Shown here: in pieces, positions 15,647 through 21,313 of the stretch | Position numbering within the stretch: position 1 is the stretch's first letter | Layout: the number at the start of each line of letters is the position of its first letter | Origin: an uncultured Clostridia bacterium | Lineage (GTDB): Bacteria; Bacillota; Clostridia; Christensenellales; Aristaeellaceae | DNA: 21,313 nucleotides | Direction: 5' to 3' | NCBI GenBank assembly: GCA_937886445.1 | Contig: CALGBY010000108.1 | Span: forward strand, 1 to 21,313 | Made by a program: the position numbers and the translations under genes | The notes under the pieces: model-generated | The model's database searches: none | Told to the model about the DNA's origin: nothing | The model's input: only the letters and a program-made list of their open reading frames with translations

Positions 15647-16717
15647 ATGAGTATCAAACCGCTGGATCTTTCCCTTTCTTTTGACCCCTATGCCGGAGAA
15701 CCGAACCGTGACGGCGAGCAATACGCTGAGATCCTTGAGGACGGAAAGGTCAGGTTCCGTATCCTCGCCAGAGAAGCGTCCAAGGTGGAGATCGACCAGT
15801 TTGGCCATATCATGCCGCTTTCACCCGCGGGAGACGGCTATTTTGAGGGCGTTTGCGATCTGGGACGCGGCTTCAAATACTTTTTCCTGAAGATCGACGG
15901 GGCGGATGTGCTGTGCCCCTACCTGCCCATCGGCTTTGGCTGCTGCCGCCCGATGAACTTTGTGGATGTGCCGGTGGAGGGGGAGGACTGGGACGAACTG
16001 CTTCCCGATATTCCGCACGGCGCGGTGACAAGGCATACCTATCCTTCTTCGGTAACAGGCAAGCTGGAGGTATGTCTGGTGTACACACCGCCCCGCTATG
16101 ACGCCGCGAAGAAATACCCGGTGCTCTATCTGCAGCACGGCTACGGCGAGAACGAGATCGGCTGGATCTATCAGGGACACGCCGGCCGCATCGCGGATCA
16201 GCTGCTCAGCAGGGGCGAAATGGAAGAAATGATCATCGTGATGGGCTATGGCATGGCCAAAAAGGATGATACGGCGGATCGTCAGCTCTTCACAAAGATC
16301 ATCACGGCGGATCTGATCCCCTTTATCGAAAAGACTTACCCCGTATATACCGATAAATGGCATCGCGCGATGGCGGGCCTGAGCATGGGCAGCTACCAGA
16401 CCAGCATCGTGACAATGAGCCATCCGGAGCTGTTCGGCTATGCCGGTATCTTTTCCGGATTTATGCGCTTCCCGTTTGCCGGCAATGAGGAAAAGCACCT
16501 TGAGATCCTGGAGGACAGGGAAAAATTCAATGCTTCCTACAAGGTCTTTTACCGTGCGATGGGCACGGAGGATCAGTTTTTTGGCAGCTTCTCCGCGGAT
16601 GATGAGATGCTGAACGGCAGAGGGCTGAACATCCTGCGCCGCACCTTCCCCGGCGGGCATGACTGGAGCGTGTGGCGCCGCTGCATCCACGATTTCCTGT
16701 CGCTGATCTTCAAATAA
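15647..16717 (+). CDS. Cytoplasmic esterase D/feruloyl-esterase-like alpha/beta hydrolase with N-terminal E-set domain
   Basis: 356-residue serine hydrolase of the esterase family PF00756 (IroE, Fes and xylanase-linked feruloyl esterases). Residues 30-110 form an E-set/CBM48-like beta domain (VRFRILAREASKVEI, GYFEGVCDLGRGFKYFFLKIDG). The hydrolase follows: YPVLYLQHGYGENEIGW (157-173, oxyanion region), nucleophile Ser246 in AGLSMGS, a likely acidic member in GTEDQF (about 307-311), and catalytic His338 in PGGHDW. There is no signal peptide, so it acts inside, probably releasing ferulate, acetate or similar groups from imported xylo-oligosaccharides. AAGGAG precedes the ATG. It is monocistronic, between its own promoter and a terminator. 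Substrate is inferred from family and the GH3/GH10 neighbourhood. Confidence 0.92.
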   Translation: MSIKPLDLSLSFDPYAGEPNRDGEQYAEILEDGKVRFRILAREASKVEIDQFGHIMPLSPAGDGYFEGVCDLGRGFKYFFLKIDGADVLCPYLPIGFGCCRPMNFVDVPVEGEDWDELLPDIPHGAVTRHTYPSSVTGKLEVCLVYTPPRYDAAKKYPVLYLQHGYGENEIGWIYQGHAGRIADQLLSRGEMEEMIIVMGYGMAKKDDTADRQLFTKIITADLIPFIEKTYPVYTDKWHRAMAGLSMGSYQTSIVTMSHPELFGYAGIFSGFMRFPFAGNEEKHLEILEDREKFNASYKVFYRAMGTEDQFFGSFSADDEMLNGRGLNILRRTFPGGHDWSVWRRCIHDFLSLIFK

Positions 16718-16725
16718 CTGCACAG

Positions 16726-16750
16726 GCGGGGCCTCAGGTCCCGCTTTTTT
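16726..16750 (+). terminator. Rho-independent terminator of the esterase gene
   Basis: GCGGG (16726-16730) pairs with CCCGC (16740-16744), with inner CCT/AGG pairing, followed by six T. It starts nine bases past the stop. Confidence 0.85.
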
Positions 16751-16805
16751 GCTGCGGTTTTTGGATGAGGCCGCGTGTTCTGATCGCTTTCAGCTTCTGA
16801 TCATG

Positions 16806-16819
16806 CGAACAAATGTGCC
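16806..16819 (+). promoter_or_regulatory. Possible LexA (SOS) box of uvrB
   Basis: CGAAC-AAAT-GTGCC resembles the Gram-positive LexA operator (core GAAC-N4-GTTC) with one mismatch in the core. It ends 9 bp before the -35. uvrB is a classic SOS gene, which supports the call, but the right half-site is imperfect. Confidence 0.45.
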
Positions 16820-16828
16820 CAAATATAC

Positions 16829-16857
16829 TTGCGAAAACACCGCGAAAAGGGTATAAT
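16829..16857 (+). promoter_or_regulatory. Sigma-A promoter of uvrB
   Basis: -35 TTGCGA (16829-16834), 17-bp spacer, perfect -10 TATAAT (16852-16857), giving a leader of roughly 37 bases. Confidence 0.85.
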
Positions 16858-16900
16858 GGACGGGAAGGGACCGCCCGGAGGCGGCACGAGGACAGGAAAG

Positions 16901-18931
16901 ATGAGTGAAGAAAGACAGAACGGCAGGTTTGTGCTGAAGGCACCCTACAGCGCGACAGGAGATCAGCCGCAGGCCATAGAGCAGCTGGCGGAGGGGATCA
17001 GGCAGGGGCTGCCCGCGCAGGTGCTTCTGGGTGTGACCGGAAGCGGAAAAACCTTTACGATGGCCTCGGTGATCGAAAAAGCCCAGCGGCCTACGCTGGT
17101 GATCGCTCACAACAAAACGCTGGCGGCGCAGCTGTGCGGGGAATTCCGCTCCTTTTTTCCGGACAGCGCGGTAGAGTATTTTGTAAGCTATTATGATTAT
17201 TACCAGCCGGAATCCTATATCGCGAGTACCGATACCTATATCGAAAAGGAGACCTCCGTCAACGAGGAGATCGACCGTTTGCGCCACAGCGCCACCGCGG
17301 CGCTGCGCGAGCGGCGGGATGTGATCATTGTGGCTTCGGTTTCCTGCATTTATTCGATGGGAGACCCCGAGGAATATGAGGGGCAGATGATCTCGCTGCG
17401 CCCCGGCATGAAAATGGAACAGACAGCACTGCTCAAAAGGCTGGTGGAGGTGCAGTACGAGCGCAATGATATCGGCTTTGACCGCGGTGATTTCCGCGTT
17501 CGCGGCGATACGGTGGAGGTGATCCCCGCCGGCAGCAGGGAAGACGGTATCCGTGTGGAGTTTTTCGGTGATGAGATCGACCGTATAACGGAATTCCGCG
17601 TCACCGACGGGCATACGCTGCGTACGGTACAGCACGCGATGATCTTTCCCGCCACCCATTATGCCACCGGTGTGATGGGCAGGGAGGATGCCCTTGCCGA
17701 GATCGAAAGGGATATGAACCTGCGCGCGAAGGAATTTGAGGAGGCGGACAAGCCGCTGGAGCATGAGCGCATCCTGCAGCGCACAAGGTATGATATTGAG
17801 ATGCTGCGTGAGATCGGCATGTGCCAGGGCATAGAGAACTACAGCCGGTACTTTGACGGCAGAAAGCCGGGAGACCCGCCCTTCAGCCTGCTGGACTATT
17901 TTCCGGATGATATGCTGATCATGATCGATGAAAGCCATGTCACGGTGCCGCAGATCCGCGCGATGTATGCCGGAGACCGGGCACGCAAGGAAATGCTTGT
18001 GGAATACGGCTTTCGTCTGCCCAGCGCCTTTGACAACCGACCGCTTACCTTTGATGAATTTGAGCAGAGGATGAAGCAGGTGATCTTTGTTTCCGCTACG
18101 CCCGGCCCCTATGAAAAGGAACATGCCTGCCGCGTTGCGGAACAGATCATTCGCCCCACCGGCCTGCTGGACCCGAAGATTGATGTCCGCCCCGCCACCG
18201 GACAGGTGGATGATCTGGTGGGCGAATTGCATACTACGGTGGAAAAGGGCTTCCGCGTGCTGGTCACCACGCTTACCAAGCGCATGGCGGAGAGCCTGAC
18301 CGGATATCTTGATGATATGGGCTTTCGCGTAAGGTATCTGCACAGCGAGATCCTGACGCTGGAAAGACAGAAGCTGATACGCGAACTGCGTACGGGTGAA
18401 TACGATATCCTGGTGGGCATCAACCTGCTGCGTGAGGGTCTGGACCTGCCCGAGGTGGGGCTGGTGGCCATTCTTGACGCGGATAAGGAGGGCTTTCTGC
18501 GCAGTGAGACCTCGCTTATCCAGACGGTGGGACGCGCCGCGCGCAACGCGGAGGGGCGCGTGATCATGTACGCCGACAAACCTACCGATTCCATGATGAA
18601 CGCCATTGAGGAGACCAACCGTCGCAGAAGCATACAGCAGCGCTACAATGAGGAGCACGGCATCACGCCGCAAAGCGTGAAGGCAGCGGTACACGCGCTG
18701 CTGGAGATCACCGACAAGGTGAGCGAGGAGATCACCGGCGATATGAAGGAGGAGGAGCGGCAGGCCCTGATCGCCTCTCTGGAGGATCAGATGCTTTCCG
18801 CCGCCGGAAATCTGGAATTTGAAAAGGCGGCCAAGCTGCGCGATCAGCTGCTGGCCCTGCGCGGGGAAGCCCCCGTTGATAAGCATCAGCCCTCCAGAAG
18901 ACGGAGAGAGCATTTGAAACACGGAAGATAA
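16901..18931 (+). CDS. uvrB: Excinuclease ABC subunit B (UvrB)
   Basis: Central helicase-like subunit of nucleotide excision repair; with UvrA it verifies bulky lesions and recruits UvrC. The chosen ATG has an AGGA-type site upstream and gives 676 residues, the family norm. An in-frame TTG at 16829 would lie on the promoter itself. Visible motifs: SATGDQPQAI (17-26), Walker A GVTGSGKT (44-51), the damage-probing beta-hairpin in FVSYYDYYQPESYI, the DEAD-like IDESHVT, helicase motifs V and VI (GINLLREGLDLPE, QTVGRAARN), and a C-terminal UVR domain that binds UvrC (LEFEKAAKLRDQLLAL). Neither uvrA nor uvrC is adjacent. It is monocistronic between its own promoter and terminator, with a possible SOS box. 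Confidence 0.99.
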   Translation: MSEERQNGRFVLKAPYSATGDQPQAIEQLAEGIRQGLPAQVLLGVTGSGKTFTMASVIEKAQRPTLVIAHNKTLAAQLCGEFRSFFPDSAVEYFVSYYDYYQPESYIASTDTYIEKETSVNEEIDRLRHSATAALRERRDVIIVASVSCIYSMGDPEEYEGQMISLRPGMKMEQTALLKRLVEVQYERNDIGFDRGDFRVRGDTVEVIPAGSREDGIRVEFFGDEIDRITEFRVTDGHTLRTVQHAMIFPATHYATGVMGREDALAEIERDMNLRAKEFEEADKPLEHERILQRTRYDIEMLREIGMCQGIENYSRYFDGRKPGDPPFSLLDYFPDDMLIMIDESHVTVPQIRAMYAGDRARKEMLVEYGFRLPSAFDNRPLTFDEFEQRMKQVIFVSATPGPYEKEHACRVAEQIIRPTGLLDPKIDVRPATGQVDDLVGELHTTVEKGFRVLVTTLTKRMAESLTGYLDDMGFRVRYLHSEILTLERQKLIRELRTGEYDILVGINLLREGLDLPEVGLVAILDADKEGFLRSETSLIQTVGRAARNAEGRVIMYADKPTDSMMNAIEETNRRRSIQQRYNEEHGITPQSVKAAVHALLEITDKVSEEITGDMKEEERQALIASLEDQMLSAAGNLEFEKAAKLRDQLLALRGEAPVDKHQPSRRRREHLKHGR

Positions 18932-18938
18932 TGATCTG

Positions 18939-18979
18939 CCGCCGCGTTTGCCGGAAAGTGAACGCGGCGGTTTGCTTTT
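18939..18979 (+). terminator. Rho-independent terminator of uvrB
   Basis: CCGCCGCGTT (18939-18948) and AACGCGGCGG (18961-18970) form a perfect 10-bp stem with a 12-base loop, then TTTGCTTTT. Confidence 0.92.
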
Positions 18980-19007
18980 GCGACACGGCATGGCTGAGCC
19001 CTGCAGA

Positions 19008-19061
19008 CGGATCATTTACAAACATACATCGGTGCCTCCTCCGGAGGCTGGTTATCAGCCT
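19008..19061 (+). repeat. Intergenic structured element, copy C
   Basis: Shares CAAACATACATCGGT with copy A (core ATCGGT 19028-19033), then hairpin GCCTC / GAGGC with loop CTCCG (19034-19048). An overlapping hairpin AGGCTG / CAGCCT (19045-19061) uses part of the same arm. The long 5' hairpin of the other copies is absent. No gene start follows for about 400 bases. It may be a degraded copy or a differently built RNA. Confidence 0.5.
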
Positions 19062-19338
19062 GCTCTTTGCGCTGTGCCGCCTGATCCGGGCCGGCCCCGT
19101 AGTGATCCGTCCTTCCGCTTCCGCATGGTACTCTGTTTTCAAACACGCCGCCGTATTTGTATTCATCTGTTTTGCTCATAACCCATAAGCGGTTTTCTGT
19201 ATGAATAGCCGCGGACGGTACAGCCCGGAAGCGGGTGCAGACCGCGTGATCTGTCTGAAATTTCCGCAGCCGAAATTATGACAAAAAACTGTTGAAAAAA
19301 AGAGTGCACTGAAAGTGCATGTAACTCCTGTGTAATAC

Positions 19339-19367
19339 TTGAATATACATATTGAATGTGATATGAT
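19339..19367 (+). promoter_or_regulatory. Probable promoter of the HPt/HD-GYP operon
   Basis: -35 TTGAAT (19339-19344), 17-bp spacer, -10 TATGAT (19362-19367) within an AT-rich stretch. It leaves a leader of about 85 bases before the HPt gene. Confidence 0.65.
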
Positions 19368-19459
19368 TGTGCGGTAAACAAACTGTGTATGATACTGTGT
19401 TGTGCCGGGCGTGACCGGCAGGTGTATTTTGACAAAAAAGTTTTGAGAGGACAGCCTGT

Positions 19460-19816
19460 ATGAAAGCAGAAATGTTCTATGCCGCGGTGGAGGGTGACTG
19501 GCAGGATGTGATGGGCCGCCTGATGAAGGAAGAGCGTGTGCTCAAGTTTCTCAGAAGGTTTGCTGCCGGTACGGAGATGAAGGATCTGGAGGATGCTCTT
19601 GCTCAGGAAAACTGGGAAGCCGCTTTCCGCGCCTCTCACACCCTGAAGGGTGTGGCAGCCAATCTGGGCCTGACCCAGCTGTATAAAAAGAGCAGCGAGC
19701 TGTGTGAAGAGCTGCGCCCCTGCGTAAAGCCTGCGAAGGATATTTCCGGCATGGCAGAGGCAGTAAGAAAGGATTACGCAAATACGGTGGCTCTGATCGG
19801 GGAGCTTGAGGGCTGA
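19460..19816 (+). CDS. Histidine phosphotransfer (HPt) domain protein
   Basis: 118-residue stand-alone HPt protein, a cytoplasmic phosphoryl shuttle between a hybrid kinase and a response regulator. The helix with the phospho-acceptor reads RASHTLKGVAANLGL, His60 being the acceptor and SHTLKGVAANLG the family signature. The remainder is helical, as expected for the four-helix bundle (LKFLRRFAAGTEMKDLEDAL, LYKKSSELCEELRP). GAGAGG precedes the ATG. The gene lies 52 bp before a REC/HD-GYP gene and is probably co-transcribed, making that receiver the likely partner. No hybrid kinase is encoded here. Confidence 0.92.
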   Translation: MKAEMFYAAVEGDWQDVMGRLMKEERVLKFLRRFAAGTEMKDLEDALAQENWEAAFRASHTLKGVAANLGLTQLYKKSSELCEELRPCVKPAKDISGMAEAVRKDYANTVALIGELEG

Positions 19817-19868
19817 CTGTATCGGCATCACAGAGTCTGAACAGCAGGAATGAGAAGAGGGTACATAT

Positions 19869-20981
19869 ATGACACGGGCTTTGATTGTTGAAGACAACAG
19901 CATGAACCGCGAAATATTATGTGAAATGCTGGAGGATGATTTTGAACTGGTCACCGCGGCCGACGGTGTGGAGGCGCTGGAAAGGATCGATGAGTACGGC
20001 ACCTCTCTTTCTGTTGTGCTGCTTGACCTTGTTATGCCGCGTCTGGACGGCTTCGGAGTGCTGAACGGCATCCGGGACCGCGGGCTCGCGGAGGATCTTC
20101 CTGTTCTCATCATCAGCGGTGAGGCCGTTGAGGCCGAACGGCGCTGCTTTGATTACGGCGTGTCGGATTTTATCCGCAAGCCCTTTGATGAACGCATCGT
20201 CAAGCGCCGCGTGAAAAACGCGAGCGATCTGGCCATATACCGCCGCCATCTGGAGGAAACGGTGGATCTGCAGACGCAGGAACTGCAAAAGCAGAACCGT
20301 CAGTTGGCGGAGCAGGCCGAGCAGCTGAAAAAGAGCAATATCAACATCATTGAGATCATGGGCAGCATCGTTGAAGCCCGCAACATGGAAAGCGGCCAGC
20401 ACATTCAGCGTGTGAAGCTGTATTCCGGCATTATCGGACGCACCCTGATGCGCCTCCATCCCGAATACGGCCTTACGGAGCAGGATGTGGAATTTATCAT
20501 GGCTGCCAGCCCCCTGCACGATGTGGGAAAGATCATGATCCCCGATGCCGTGCTGCTCAAGCCCGGCCGGTTTACTCCCGAGGAATGGGAGACCATGAAG
20601 GCGCATACGCTGATGGGCTGCGATCTGCTGAACCGCGTAAAATATATCTGGGATGAAAGCTACTACCGCATGAGCTGGGAGATCTGCCGCTGGCATCATG
20701 AAAAATATGACGGACGCGGCTATCCGGACGGTCTCGCGGGAGATGATATCCCCATTTCGGCGCAGATCGTGGCTGTTGCGGATGTATATGACGCGCTGGT
20801 GAATGAACGCCCGTACAAAAAGGCCTTCTCCAAGGAAAAAGCCTATGAAATGATCATCGGGGGAGAATGCGGCGCGTTCAACCCCAAGCTGATGGAATGC
20901 TTTACCGCCGCCCGCGAGGAAATGGAAAAATATGCGGGGGGGGGGGAACGAATTCTGACACCAAATGACGCAAATATGTAA
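19869..20981 (+). CDS. Response regulator with HD-GYP output (c-di-GMP phosphodiesterase type)
   Basis: 370 residues. The receiver domain (1-120) has acidic Glu8-Asp9, phospho-acceptor Asp53 in LLDLVMPRLDG, Ser83 and Lys104 in RKPFDE. A coiled-coil signalling helix (about 124-160, Gln/Glu-rich) leads to a complete HD-GYP domain: HD at 217-218 in LHDVGK, HH at 276-277, and GYP at 284-286 in DGRGYPDGL, with VADVYDAL after it. This family hydrolyses cyclic di-GMP using a bi- or trinuclear metal site, so it should lower c-di-GMP when phosphorylated (family knowledge; not shown here). GAAGAGG lies eight bases before the ATG. The last codons contain an 11-G tract, so the extreme C-terminus may vary. 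Confidence 0.96.
   Translation: MTRALIVEDNSMNREILCEMLEDDFELVTAADGVEALERIDEYGTSLSVVLLDLVMPRLDGFGVLNGIRDRGLAEDLPVLIISGEAVEAERRCFDYGVSDFIRKPFDERIVKRRVKNASDLAIYRRHLEETVDLQTQELQKQNRQLAEQAEQLKKSNINIIEIMGSIVEARNMESGQHIQRVKLYSGIIGRTLMRLHPEYGLTEQDVEFIMAASPLHDVGKIMIPDAVLLKPGRFTPEEWETMKAHTLMGCDLLNRVKYIWDESYYRMSWEICRWHHEKYDGRGYPDGLAGDDIPISAQIVAVADVYDALVNERPYKKAFSKEKAYEMIIGGECGAFNPKLMECFTAAREEMEKYAGGGERILTPNDANM
20936..20946 (+). repeat. Homopolymeric G11 tract in the HD-GYP gene
   Basis: Eleven consecutive G near the 3' end of the coding region. A one-base loss or gain would change only the last residues (ending NEF or TNSDTK instead of ERILTPNDANM), leaving the HD-GYP domain intact. Confidence 0.9.
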
Positions 20982-21045
20982 CAGTTCAGGCCTTTACCTC
21001 CGGCGGGGCATACAACCTCCGGCAGCGGCAGGGCGGTCTGCTTCG

Positions 21046-21073
21046 GCTCCGGCTTGCATGTCCGGAGCTTTTT
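21046..21073 (+). terminator. Rho-independent terminator of the HPt/HD-GYP operon
   Basis: GCTCCGG (21046-21052) and CCGGAGC (21062-21068) form a perfect 7-bp stem with a nine-base loop, followed by TTTTT. Confidence 0.9.
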
Positions 21074-21186
21074 GTGTATCGCATTGTTCCGGCAGACATT
21101 TTGCTGGTGATATGATAAAATGAAAAGCGTCTTTATGATCAGGCTGCGGATGCGCAGACGAAATGCGGCCTGAGAGAGTACAGGCG

Positions 21187-21313
21187 GAAAAACCGTGTAC
21201 GGTCTGCTTATAAATTTCAACCTTTTGGCCCGCCCTCCGGAAGAGGCACCGATGGGCTGGGGCTGTGAAAGAACATATTTCGTGTTCTTTCGCAGCTCCC
21301 TATTAGCATACAA
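21187..21313 (-). ncRNA. Candidate small structured RNA or leader, copy D
   Basis: Read on the minus strand: a -10-like TATGCT at the window edge, then a 16-17 bp hairpin (21283-21300 with 21259-21275, one bulge and one G-U). This is followed by CAGCCCATCGGTGC (core ATCGGT 21248-21253), hairpin CCTC/GAGG (21234-21246), and finally a short ACCG/CGGT hairpin running into five T (21187-21203). No minus-strand gene follows before the convergent HD-GYP gene, so this copy looks like a free-standing transcript of about 110 nt. The -35 lies outside the window. Confidence 0.5.

Larger units (their letters stand above)
18932..19459. other. Intergenic region between uvrB and the HPt gene
   Basis: 528 bp with no supportable protein gene. 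It contains the uvrB terminator, repeat copy C, a possible GC-rich stem-loop (CGCGG 19210-19214 with CCGCG 19242-19246, inner CCCG/CGGG), a small TGCACT/AGTGCA hairpin (19305-19319) and the HPt promoter. Sequence is GC-rich to about 19260, then AT-rich. Confidence 0.7.
20982..21313. other. Intergenic region at the right edge
   Basis: 332 bp after the HD-GYP gene. It holds that operon's terminator, an imperfect CAGGC/GCCTG stem-loop around 21143-21172, and element copy D. No protein-coding gene can be supported; a 17-codon ATG frame at 21120 lacks a ribosome binding site. Confidence 0.6.

Noticed and set aside
16829..16900. TTG-initiated extension of UvrB
   Set aside because: The TTG is the first base of the -35 box; the ATG at 16901 has a ribosome binding site and matches the family length.
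21120..21173. Plus-strand 17-codon basic peptide frame after a TATGAT
   Set aside because: No ribosome binding site and no acceptable -35; it overlaps an imperfect stem-loop.
20843..21313. Minus-strand 156-codon frame at the right edge
   Set aside because: It runs through element copy D, a terminator and the HD-GYP 3' end, and its translation has no protein-like pattern.

Overview
The window looks like a chromosomal stretch from a Gram-positive anaerobe of the Clostridia, of the plant-fibre-degrading gut or rumen type. This is inferred from strong GGAGG-type ribosome binding sites, good sigma-A promoters with 17-bp spacers, xylan and oligosaccharide enzymes (GH10 tail, GH3, an esterase D-like enzyme, an SGNH esterase), an L,D-transpeptidase with Pro/Thr-rich linkers, and a CTG-biased, moderately GC-rich codon style. 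No tRNA, rRNA, CRISPR array or transposase was seen.

Layout. 1-1139 holds the end of an OmpR-type response regulator followed by an ORF that starts as a two-TM histidine kinase and, at codons 97-98, becomes the C-terminus of a GH10 xylanase. Leucine codon choice changes sharply at that point, so the first ~820 bp is either a misassembly or a recombined segment. 1416-1886 (-) is a small nucleotidyltransferase-fold protein. 2189-6009 (+) is a phosphohexomutase/GH3 operon from a clean promoter. 6114-8095 (+) is a YwaF-like membrane protein coupled to an AlaX-type alanyl-tRNA editing protein. 8251-8964 (+) is a small secreted beta-sandwich protein. 9122-15328 (-) is a tightly packed five-gene cell-envelope operon: GT-C-like membrane protein, 73-aa protein, GtrA, L,D-transpeptidase, secreted SGNH hydrolase. 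It ends at a 16-bp perfect-stem terminator. 15647-16717 (+) is a cytoplasmic esterase, 16901-18931 (+) is uvrB with a possible SOS box, and 19460-20981 (+) is an HPt protein plus a REC/HD-GYP c-di-GMP phosphodiesterase-type regulator.

The most interesting unexplained structure is a dispersed intergenic element present four times (about 8151-8224 +, 15371-15440 -, 19008-19061 +, 21226-21300 -). It has an invariant ATCGGT core followed by a small hairpin with a CGGAGG-type right arm. In three copies the core is preceded by a long hairpin whose sequence differs but whose pairing is kept. Two copies are 5' leaders, one directly downstream of a sigma-A promoter. One looks like a free-standing RNA of roughly 110 nt. 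I do not recognise it as any riboswitch or ribozyme class I know.

Functionally, GH3, phosphomutase and esterase fit intracellular processing of imported plant oligosaccharides. The minus-strand operon fits wall cross-linking and polysaccharide decoration. The HPt/HD-GYP pair is a signalling output whose kinase lies elsewhere.
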